Of a stretch of 64,000 nucleotides of DNA, positions 43,826-54,000 are shown piece by piece. Position numbers and translations under genes: made by a program. The stretch is from Brachypterus glaber (lineage: Eukaryota > Arthropoda > Insecta > Coleoptera > Kateretidae). Positions within the stretch are counted from its first letter, which is position 1, and each line of letters begins with the position of its first letter. Under the pieces are notes generated by a model. That model was not told where the DNA came from and made no database searches. It was given only the letters and a program-made list of their open reading frames with translations. The stretch covers positions 12,168,019 through 12,232,018 of the forward strand of contig OY294054.1 of the NCBI GenBank assembly GCA_958510825.1. Direction: 5' to 3'.

Positions 43826-43857
43826 AGAAAAGCCCAAAGCTACCTTTGGGCTTTTCT
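43826..43857. repeat. Perfect 14-bp hairpin
   Basis: AGAAAAGCCCAAAG, four-base loop CTAC, CTTTGGGCTTTTCT. The stem is perfect, and the loop is only four bases. No gene end is adjacent on either strand, so it is not a terminator here. Confidence 0.85.
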
Positions 43858-43939
43858 TACTTCCTTATATTTCTATTTTATGTAGTTTTTTATGCAAGCT
43901 ACCCTTTTACCCGACTGACCAAGAAAGGAGGGTAATGTG

Positions 43940-44730
43940 TTTAACAGTCTATGTATGTATCAGGCCATCATCAGGGATTTTTAAAGAGCAAAAATGAAGA
44001 ACTTTTAATTTAATTTAATTTAATTTTTATAAATGATGTATCAAACAATGCATCATGGTAACATGAATAAAAGTAGTTATTATAGTTAAAGATGTGTTTG
44101 CCCACGTTTCGACTATATTCGGTTTATTCGTTTTATTATCAGCATAAAATAAGAAATTTGTTCTACAGCCTAAACGCCTAATCCTAATTTGACAATTGCG
44201 GTGTCAAACGATTAGTCTTCATGCCGCGGGTGACATAGGCTATATAAAAATATGCTTCGCCTATTTGGCCTGTCATCATTCGGGATTTATAAAGAGCAGA
44301 AATGAAAAACTCATCCGATTTTTATAAATAAGGTATCAAACTTTGCGTCTTGAATAAATAAATAAAAGTAGTTATTATAGTTATAGATGTATTTGCTCAC
44401 GTTTTGACTATATTCGATTTATTCGTATTATCATCAGCATAAAATTAGAAATTTGCCTAAATACCTAATCAGAATTCAATATTTGAGGTGTCAAACTGTT
44501 TGTCTTTATACCGCAGGTGACATCGGTTATATAAAAGTCCATGTTTCGCCTATCTGGGCTGCTATTATCAGGAATTTATAAAGAGCAAAAATAAAAAACT
44601 CGTTAAATTGTTATAAATAAGGTATCGAGAGGTGCATCTTGGTCCCATGAATAATACAATATTATAGTTATAGCAGTATTTGTACATGTTTCGACTATAT
44701 TAGCTGTATTCATCAGCGTAAAATAAAACG
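43940..44730. repeat. Diverged ~295-bp tandem repeat, ~2.7 copies
   Basis: TTTATAAAGAGCA(A/G)AAATGAA-type phrases recur at about 43976, 44283 and 44572. TAGTTATTATAGTTA and GTTTCGACTATATT-type phrases recur at about 44072/44106, 44364/44399 and 44653/44687. The minus strand of each copy has a CTGAT(G/A)A box followed by GTCGAAAC or a mutated form. Confidence 0.78.
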
Positions 44731-44759
44731 ATTTATTAAAAAAAAAAAACGTTTAAAAA

Positions 44760-45065
44760 GTTTAAAGTAAGTAATTTAATTAAAAAAAAACACTCAACTG
44801 TTCAACTAAAAAGTATAAAACAAGAATAATGTGAAATAAAATTATATAGTAACCGTCGCAGTCGGAGGCCAATCCTAAATATCATAATAATTATATTAAT
44901 ACAAATCTTCAAATTCAATTCAAATATAAAAATGTTTTAATAATATGAAGGCAGAAGAGGCCTCCGTCTGCGACGGTTACTATATAATTTTATTTCACAT
45001 TATTCTTGTTTTATACTTTTTAGTTAATCGTCGGGTGTTTTTTTAAATTAAATTATTTATTAAAG
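44760..45065. mobile_element. Foldback MITE, ~305 bp
   Basis: Left arm ACTAAAAAGTATAAAACAAG, AATAATGTGAAATAAAATTA, TATAGTAACCGTCGCAG; right arm is the complement ending near 45065. The arms are ~100 bp with few mismatches; the ends are T/A-rich and indistinct. Confidence 0.78.
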
Positions 45066-45226
45066 AAACTAAATCTTGTATTTAAATATTTGGTACTTTG
45101 GTAAAAAAGTAAAAACAATTAAAGTCACTAAATTTCTCAGTACCGTGACATTAAAATCAAAAAAAATAATATTATTGCTAAAAATAAAAATATTAATACA
45201 TTCACTTTTAGAGTAGCAATCATAGA

Positions 45227-46990
45227 CCAGGCGGTATCTGTTTCAAAACACCCATGTTTGGGTAAATAGGATAGCATGCTATATTTTTGGATCAATGGGT
45301 CCAGAATATCACTACACTGAAAAAATGACGTTCTTGGCTCAAAGTAGTCAACACTCTTGGCAGTTATTCTTTTAGCTTGAAAGATGTGTATCTTTAAACA
45401 AAAGTATTTATCTTGTCCCAAGAAAAGTGTCGCTCTTGAAATATTTTTAAAATTCTCTTGGACCTGGCGCATTTGAGGCAAAAACCATTTATCTTGTTTT
45501 AAGATTTTTAAAAATTAAATAATTTTAAATACTTTGGCCCAAGAATTTTTCTTTTGAGATAAGACCACTTGCACAAGATCAAAGAATTTTAAGTTAAAGA
45601 ATCAGAAAAATCTTGGCAAGTGAATTTTATTTTCATGTTAAGAGAAGAAGCTTTTGAACGTATTCAAGAGTGCGAAGCATTTGGCCTAATTTCATATGCC
45701 ATTACCGCAAAGGATCCTTTTTTTCAGTGTAGAAATAATAATTTCACTATGCGCATAAAATAAACCGGGGGCTTCACTTTTTATTTAACAAAATGTTGCA
45801 AAATCGAGAAGAAATTCTTTTTTTTTTCTTTTCGTTCATCTCTGGAACTATTCATTTCAGACAAATATTGAAGAGGAAAAAAAGTTTTGTAATTGAATTT
45901 TATACATGATGGTTGCAAATCGAAAAAATAATTATTATTGCAAAAATAGTAAAAATCACAAAAAAGGGGTATCGAGTTTTTTTGGTAATTTTTGTCGGAC
46001 CTTCAAAATTGGTCCAAGAAAACTTTATGGTGTGCTGAATCATCACAACAAATTTCATCAAAATCGGTTTGATAGTTTTTGCACAATCATTTTGCAATCC
46101 AGATATAGAAAAAAAAATTGCAAATTTTCAAAATTATGCAAAATTAAAAATAAAGCCCTTATATACTTGAAGTTAAATACGTATAGAGGAGAGCTCAAAC
46201 TTTCAAATGCTTTTTGAAAAATTAAAATCCGTTAATTAGGAGAGCCTAGGCAGTCGTTTAAACACTTGTCGAATTTTTGCGCTTATAAACAATTAAAATT
46301 TTTAGATGAATTTTTTTCAAAATCTGGATTGCAAAATTATTGTGCAAAAACCGAGGGGTAAACCGCAGAGGAATTCAGGTGTACAAATTGGAGGAAATCT
46401 TTGAAGGTTACGAGGAAATCTTTAAAGATTCCCTCCTTTTCGGAGGAAATTTTTGAAGGTTACTAGGAAATCTTTGAAGATTTGCTCCTAAAGATGTACA
46501 AAATTTTGTTTACCCCCCGTCAAAAACTATGAGACCGATTTTGATGAAATTTGGTGTGATGATTTAGCACACCATAAGGTTTTCTTGGGCCAATTTTGAA
46601 GGTCCTACGTATACTTTAAGTATCCGAAAAAAAATCCCAAAAAAACTCGAGTTTTTTATCCTTTTTTTTGTGATTTTTACTATTTTTGCAATAATAATAA
46701 TTATTTTTTCGATTTGCAACCAATTTTATCATGTATAAAATTCAATTAGAAAACCTTTTTTCCTCTTCAATATTTGTCTAAAATGAATAGTTCCAGAGAC
46801 ATATGAACGAAAAGGAGAAAAAAAAAGAATTTCTTCGCGATTTTGCAACATTTTGTTGAATAAAAAGTGAAGCCCACGGTTTATTTTATGCGCATAGTAA
46901 AATTATCATTTCTAGTGATATTCTGGACCCATTGATTTAAAAATATAGCATAATATCCAATTCACACAACCTAAAACAGATACCGCCTGG
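45227..46990. mobile_element. 1.76-kb palindromic element
   Basis: Both ends read CCAGGCGGTATCTGTTT inward. The arms pair over several hundred bp: CAATGGGTCCAGAATATCAC, TAAAATAAACCG, GCAAAATCG, GGAACTATTCATTT, ATGGTTGCAAATCGAAAAAA and TTCATCAAAATCGG. The left arm is interrupted at 45315-45729. The middle (46370-46490) has four GAGGAAATCTTTGAAG-like repeats. Frames inside are mirror-image artefacts. Confidence 0.85.
45315..45729. mobile_element. 415-bp TA-target MITE nested in the palindrome arm
   Basis: The ends CACTGAAAAAATGACG and TTTTTTTCAGTG are inverted, with TA at 45313-45314 and 45730-45731. The opposite arm (about 46900-46920) shows the uninterrupted ATATCACTAGAAATGATAAT sequence with a single TA. 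The interior contains repeated TCTTGG(C/G) phrases. A 114-codon minus frame (45137-45481) runs through it and is not recognised. Confidence 0.88.
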
Positions 46991-47457
46991 TGTATCAATA
47001 GAAATAGAAACAAGATTTTTTATAGTCTTAAAATTTATATATTTTTATATTTGTGACTGGGAACTGAAGTCAAAAACAGAATGAGAATGGGTGTATAACA
47101 CCTTGTAAGCTAGTGTTATTTTCTTACTTTCTTAAAATTTTAAGAGCTACCTTTAAATCTTGCATCTAAACTATTAAAAAATTTATAGTCTAGGGGCTGG
47201 TGACCATTCACATTTTATCATTTTCTCCTATCTGTAGTTTATATAACGTCGGGTTAGAGTTAAAAAGTTGGATATGTACCTAAATCGAAAAAGAAAAATT
47301 CGTTTTCTACTTTTCTGTCACAAATAAATATCTTTTTAATAAAAGATATTTTCGGTAAATCGTATTCTGGTTTTATCTAAAAATCTAAAAATACATACTT
47401 ATTTCCCAAGTTAGCGGTTTAGAAATAACTTAATTTAAATGTACTTTAAGACATAGG

Positions 47458-47570
47458 GAACGTTCAAGTATTACGTAACGCAAATTTTGATCATTTTGGA
47501 CCCCCACCCCTCCCCCCCTTTAACGCTATTTTCCTATACCATTAACATGGGCGTAACACTCCAAAATTAC
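47458..47570. mobile_element. Truncated AGGGAACGTTC-family MITE
   Basis: It starts AGGGAACGTTCAAGTATTAC and follows 53185-53348 as far as GGGCGTAACACTCCAAAAT, then is cut by the next element. Confidence 0.8.
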
Positions 47571-47574
47571 CACT

Positions 47575-48640
47575 ACGCCCCTATAACTTTTTTATTCCTA
47601 GATATAAAAGAATTAGATTTTCAAATGTATATACGACATATTTTGAATTATATCACCTAACGTATTTTTTTTTCACTTCCGATTAAATCGAAATTTTTAA
47701 ATGTAACACCCTGTATATTTTTACATATTGTGATTCTCCATTAAATTCCGTGTATTATCCTAAGTTTTTGTCAAAATTTAACAGCTTATGTCATTTTTTA
47801 AATAAAATTTTGTTTCGGATTTTTTTTATCTGGTAAGTCACTAAATCTATTTATTTTGGATTGAATATTGGTAGACAAATACAATTTATTTAAAAAATGG
47901 TTCAGTTTTAATTTTACAGGGAAACTAAACTTGGAAAAACACATTTTTTGCTTTTACTCAATCTTTTGCATTATTACGTCTATGGATTATAGAAATCACT
48001 AGAAAGATTATTTTTTTCTTTTTACAATGATACCAAAAAGTTAATATTTATTTTCATAATCTCTTTAAAATAAGTTTGTAATAAAATATACGCTAAGTAT
48101 TGTTGCACCCGCCTGACACTGGTTCCTTCGATATTCCCGCAAAGCAAACGCCGCTAGACATAAGCGAGCGTATTATTATTATTACAAATTTATTTTATTT
48201 TAAAGAGATTATAAAAATAAATATTGACTTTTTGGTATCATTGTAAAAAGAAAAAATATATTTTTAGTAATATCGATGAGCCATAGACGTAATAAAGAAA
48301 ACATTCCAGTAAAATAAAAAAAGTGTTTTCCAAGTTTAGTTTTCGTGTAAAATTAAAATTAATCAATTTTTTTAATAATTCTTATTTTTCTACTAATATA
48401 TGATCCAAAATTAATTAATCTAAAACAAAATTTTATTTAAAAAATTACAAAAGCTGTCAAAATTTGACAAAAACTTGAGATAATACAGAGAATTTAATGA
48501 AGAATCCAAATATGTAAAAATATATCGGGTGTTCCATTTAAAATTCAAATGTTGGGGTCGTTTCCGGTTAAACCGGAAGTTGATGATCACCCTGTAAATT
48601 CCATTCTTTTACCTCCAGAAATAATAGTTATAAAATATAG
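47575..48640. mobile_element. Palindromic element, copy 2 of the 37884-38833 family
   Basis: The shared blocks are TTGAATTATATCACCTAACG, AACACCCTGTATATTTTTAC, CAAAATTT, TCTTTTTACAATGATACCAA and, inverted, CGGGTGTTCCATTTAAAATT, GGGGTCGTTTCCGGTTAAAC. The centre near 48120 contains CGCTAGACATAAGCG. Confidence 0.78.
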
Positions 48641-48717
48641 CCGGGAGAAAATAATAAAATGAAAATGGTCACCAGCTCTTCGACTATTAGAGGCAGACCA
48701 TTTTCTTCTTGCCGTTG

Positions 48718-49595
48718 TAGTCCAGTCAAATAACGAAAAATTCCAGTGTTCAATTGCATTAAATGTACACGGGCTGATATTTTAAAGGGTAGTAGTGGAT
48801 AGTAACAGAACACTCCTGTAAGTTTTTCACCGGGTGATTTGCGTAAGGGATGTCCGCTATCTTAAATTTTAGGTTATCTCGCTAAATATGCATCTCACGA
48901 TAAAAATGTATATAACCAATTTTGTTAAGGAAAAAATTTTCTACAAGTTTTGTTTGGATCATTTTTTTATTATATTAATAACAATCGAGTTATAAATTTT
49001 CAAATATGGCCATGTTAGGTGTTTTTTTTTTTTCGATTTTTCAACCAAATTATTCATCGGAGGATAAAAGTTGTTATAAGCAAACTTGTAGCCCTTGAAA
49101 TTCTCTATAAGTTTTATATATTATGAATTTTCATAAGTATTTTTTTTACGGTTACAGGGGGCGGGTTGCTCTGTAACCGTACCAAAGTACCTGAAAATTT
49201 ATAGTGTATGAAACTTATAGAGAATTTCAAAAGCTACAAGTTTTCTCATAATCACTTTTATCGTCCGAGGAATAATTTGGCCGAAAAATGGAAAAACTCA
49301 ATTTCACCTCCAACATAGCTATTTTTAAATTAACTTGATTGTTATTAATATGTTAAAAAATCATCCAAACAAAAATTGTTGGAAATTTCCTCCTTAACAA
49401 AATTGATTATATGCATTTTTATCGTAAGATGCATATTAAGCAACCCACCCCTAAAATTCAAGATTGGCGACATCCCTTAAGCAAATCACCCGGTGAAAAA
49501 CTAACAGGAGTGTTCTGTTACCATCCACTACTACCCTTTAAAATATCAGCCCGTGTACATTTATTGCAATTTACATTAATTATTTGACTGGGCTA
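48718..49595. mobile_element. 878-bp palindromic element, most complete copy
   Basis: TAGTCCAGTCAAATAACG at the left pairs with TTATTTGACTGGGCTA at the right. The arms match through TGTACACGGGCTGATATTTT, AACAGAACACTCCTG, TTTCACCGGGTGATTTGCG and GAGGATAAAAGTTGTTATAA. The centre is a stem, GGTTACAGGGGGCGGG, then CTCTGTAACC. Partial copies lie at 23525-24134 and 43555-43660. Confidence 0.9.
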
Positions 49596-50903
49596 TTGTA
49601 CAATAAGGGCTGGAAACAAGAAATCTAATCGACTGATCATAAAAAGGGCTGTCCAATAATTAAGTCACGCTATTTTTGATTATTTTTCATCCACCTTTTG
49701 AACTAATTAATGGATTGCACCGTACCTACAATAATATTTATATATTTAAATAAATCTCGAAATAAATTAACCTAAAATAATCGTATACAAAATTCATCAC
49801 AGATTTTCTAGTCTACTACTATTTAATATAGTAAATAAATTTTTGGTATAATTTTTATTAATTTGACAGATGAAGCAGTAGCGTAACTATGGTATGGGGC
49901 GGCTTCTGGGGCACCCACGTAAGTAAAAATATTTAAATTCATGTTAAAAACACTGCAAAATTTAGATTAGTTCATCCATACAATAAATAGGTGTTCCAAA
50001 AATTTAAGATGATTTGTTGGAGCCTTTCTTATTCCCCGCGGGAAGCCTGAATGTGTTTTAGTTACATCACTGCGTTCAATAGACAAGAACTAATCAAATA
50101 TATGCCTGGACTGCTTATAAGGTGTATAATGTAAAATGGAAGCAAGAGAGATATATTTTTTTTTTCTAAAAATTCAGTACAAGTATTTGATATTACTTTC
50201 ATTAATTAATATTTGACAAAAATGAGTAGCTAAAATAGTCTAAAAATAGTATACATAGACATTTATACATTGTTATTTTGACATTTACAAATTTTTGACA
50301 GTATTCTGTCAGTTTACTGCTAGTCTTTTTTGAAGTCAGTTTCATATGAACAAATATTTTTGTGTGGAATATTTTTCGTATAACATTAATATTTTAAAGT
50401 ACAAACTTCTAATCAAGAATCAATTCAAAATTAAGCGGTCATCTACTAAAAATTTGCCGCAGTTGAAGACCAAATTAATGACCAAACAAGCAAAAAAGGT
50501 CGTTCACTGCACTTGTGAGCAAATTTCTTTACTTCTTATATAATTGATGACCAAAAAAAAAGTTTTCAACTAAAAATTTGTCGCAATTGAGGGCCAAATT
50601 AATAACCAAACAAAAAAAAAGTCATTCACTTCACTCATGAACAAACATCTTCAGTCTCATACAACTGACGACCAAAAAAAGGTCATCAACTAATTGCCGC
50701 CCCCTAAAATTTTCCGTCCTAGGTAATTGCCAAGTATTGCCTAATGGGAAATCTGGTCATGCCCTGATTCGTCCACTGCCCTATGAATTTATATTTTACG
50801 TTATTCTTAAACTTAGCATAAAAAATATATTTAGGTGGTTAAATTTAGGTAAATCTTTTAAAATGATGCTTAATTAGAAGCTTTTTTTACCAAAAATAAG
50901 TCA
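49596..50903. other. 3' flank of the zinc-finger gene with a ~120-bp tandem repeat
   Basis: No gene is recognised. Between about 50436 and 50700, a unit with CTACTAAAAATTTGCCGCA, TTGAAGACCAAATTAATGAC and GGTC(G/A)TTCACT recurs two to three times with drift. Near 49660 is a single MITE-like end, GGGCTGTCCAATAATTAAG. A poly(A) signal for the gene is not evident. Confidence 0.5.
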
Positions 50904-51059
50904 TCAACGCATTATTTTGGCTGCTTTTTCACGATCTCGTTCCACTTCTATAGGATGCATTCGTTTTCTATGTGAAAAACAATTTCCTGAGCTTGCAAAC
51001 GCTTTTGGACAATATGGACACTGATACGGCCGTGCGCCGGTGTGCTGGTTGATGTGAAA
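50904..51059 (-). CDS. ZAD-ZNF exon 6
   Basis: Residues 372-422. Acceptor TTTTTTTCTAG|TTTCAC, phase 0. It reads [19 protein letters not shown] (372-390), completing finger 4 and giving finger 5 (C385, C388, H401, H406), then a basic-acidic tail to TGA at 50906-50904. It lacks an ATG and is too short to stand out alone. Confidence 0.93.
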   Translation of the reverse strand, partial: FHINQHTGARPYQCPYCPKAFASSGNCFSHRKRMHPIEVERDREKAAKIMR

Positions 51060-54000
51060 CTAGAAAAAAAAACACACTGTAAAATACTGCCCTCCTAAGG
51101 AGGAACGCGGCAAATCAAAGTTTTTGGAAAAATGAGTTTTTGGTATAAAAAGTCTTAGAATTTAATTTGCTTTTTATTAAAATTGTTTAAAAAAATATAT
51201 TAAGGGCCAAAAGGGCACTTTTAAGTTCCCAATTTACGGCATTTACATTATTTATAAGTGGATGCCGCATTTTTCCTCTGTATTGTAGTATAAGCTTTTA
51301 ATATTTTCAAGATACTATATTTACTATTATATTCTGTTTTAATCTGAAATTTAAGAATAAGTTACTAAGGAAAATTACAATTTCTATCGTATTTCATAAT
51401 TTAAGACTTTTTTTGTTCTTTTTTGCAATATACATATTCTATAATAAGAGATTAATGTTTTCTTGTTAAATACAAACAAAAACAGTTAAACATATATCTC
51501 CGATGCAAAGGCCATCAAAAAAGGCAAAAATTCATTTTTCTCGATTTTAAGTTTTTTTGGACTTTTTGGTTTGGACCTAGCGAAATTCCGCGTTTCTCCC
51601 AAGGAGGATAGAATACTTCTTCTTCTTCTTCAAAATTTCCTTTTGGACACTAAATTAAAGTGACCCAAAAGGACTTAATGGTCTTAAACTCTCGTTCTTA
51701 TTGACCAGGTACAAGTATTAGAGACTTGAAGCGAGTCTCTCTAATCGTTTCAACTAAATATAATTTGTTATTAACATAACCTCACAAAAAAAACGTGGTT
51801 AACCCACAAAAGTACATCACAAACATAAAATATTCAATTTAAATCAATTTAAATATGTAGAACCGTTTCGTAGTATAGATATTTTCTTAACAATCACATT
51901 TTAACATAAAACAGTCTGGCTGTGACTAAACACCGTTAAATGATTTACCAATCGCGCCGTAGACTCTTGTTGCCGGTTCCACGGGTGGAACGCAACTCTC
52001 AGGACAGAATACATTTTATGTCTTATAGTAATAGCCCGGGCAATTGCGAGCTATTAGTCATCTTTTGTCATGTTGTTTAGCTTTTATCATAGATACACTG
52101 GCGTTGCTTTGATCTAGAGGGGGGACAGCCGCCTTGCGGTGCATTGCGGGGGCTATTAATCAGGGTTGAATTGATGATACGCTCATGAAAGAAAAACAGC
52201 TCGCTTATCCTCGACCTATGCTTATATTTTGTCTTTTATAACCAATGTGACGTGACAGGGGGAGGGGGGTTGACCGTAACAAGGGGGTGGGAGGGGTCAA
52301 AGAAGGGCTAAAAATTTGTGACAATTTATGGGCGAGTCTTAATTTAAGAATTTGACACATTTCATTTCATTGATAAATTCTTAAATTAGTTGAATTTATA
52401 GGTAAACCAACCTTTACTCTTAAATTTTTAAATAGCTAATTTTTTAAATTAAAATGATTTTACAAAAAGAAATTTCTGAGTGTACCGTTACTAAGGGGCG
52501 CTCCATATATTACGTAACGCGCTTAGGGAGGGATGGGGGGACGTGGTCACAGAAAATGTGACAGTTTGTGGCAGGGGGTGTGAGGGGGTCTAGGAAAATG
52601 TTCCTAACGGACGTTGATTTCTGTAATGCCGTTTGTCGACATGAAAAAAACACATGACCTGGGTACCTATTCTTGACTTTCGGGGAGTAGAACGACTGAC
52701 AGAACCATTCTGAGGTTGTGATTGTACTTTACTGGTTTCAACACAATGCGTCATATTCTAAGCGTTGTACTACCAGTCGTTCTACTCCCCGAAAGTCAAG
52801 AATAGGTACCCAGGGCCTTTGCCATAGGGGAATGGGGATGGGGAGCTTTCCCCACACCTATTTTTAAATTTAAAAAAAGTTGTAAATTACATGCGTTAAA
52901 AATATAAAAGTTGTAATTTTAGCAGTACTGCTACTACAACTACTACTTAGTGAAAACGTTTTTTTAGTCAACTTTTTCGCCGAAGGAAAATAAGTTGTAA
53001 CTTTAGCAGTAGTGGGAACGTTTTTTTAGTAATCCACTTTTTTGTCGAGGGGATAAAAGTTGTAATTTTAGAGCAAAAAAATTTCGACCTTCTCTCCCTT
53101 CCCTATACCTTCTTCGCTACGGCCCTGCCCATGTCTTTTCCGTCGAAAAATGAATAATATTTTGTTTTTTGTTTTTGTCTTGTTAGGGAACGTTCAAGTA
53201 TTACGTAACGCAAATTTTGATCATTTTGGACCCCCCCCTGTAACGCTATTTTACTATACCATTAACATGGGCGTAACACTCCAAAATGACCCCCATCCCC
53301 CCCGTAACGTAAAGTAACGTAACGTTACCTAACACTTGAACGTTCCCTTATTAGTAAATGTGACAGCTTGTGACACATGGGGGTTTAAAATTTCGAAAAA
53401 TTGCGTTACGTAATATATAGACAGCCCTAAGATGCAGCTCTGAGTTTTATGTGTCGATCACCCTGTATTAGTTCATAGCGATTTTTATCAATAATATAGT
53501 ATATCTTGAATGTGCGATGTGTTTTTCTTTGTGTACTTTTAATTAAACTTTAATAGTTTGTAATAAATATTAATTAATAATGACAATGCAAAATATAAAT
53601 TACCTTCAAATCTTGATTCCTCTTAAACGTTTTGTCGCATAATGGACATTTATGGGGCCTTAAATCACTATGCGTTATGGAATGCGCTCTTAAAGTACTG
53701 TTCGTGGGATATACTCTTCCACATACCACACAAGGATACTGAATACCACCATGGTACTCTTTATGCCGGAACAAGTTGCACTGCGTTTTGAAACTGCAAG
53801 AAAACCACGATAAATGACAGTGCTGCTAACGAAAGAACAGGACTATAAAAAGAAATTTTCGGAAAAACAAAGAAAAAAAAAGCAACAATTGCAACTTACG
53901 TCAGGTAAAATCAATAGTATTATAAATATCACACAAAATAAGTTTTTATCATTTTACCCCCTTACCCCACATCAATGGGACACTTATTTTAAACGGCTGC

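Larger units (their letters stand above)
52492..53430. mobile_element. Composite of TACGTAACGC-type elements, intron 5
   Basis: The outer ends TAAGGGGCGCTCCATATATT and, from the right, TTAGGGCTGTCTATATATTA share TATATTACGTAACGC. Inside lie the 52657-52816 palindrome and the complete MITE at 53185-53348. The outer element may be one ~620-bp transposon split by the later insertions. Confidence 0.55.

Noticed and set aside
43826..43857. Intrinsic terminator
   Set aside because: Bacterial-type termination does not apply here, and no gene ends nearby.
45906..46217. 103-codon plus-strand and 65-codon minus-strand frames
   Set aside because: They are mirror images of each other in the arms of a large palindrome and resemble no family.
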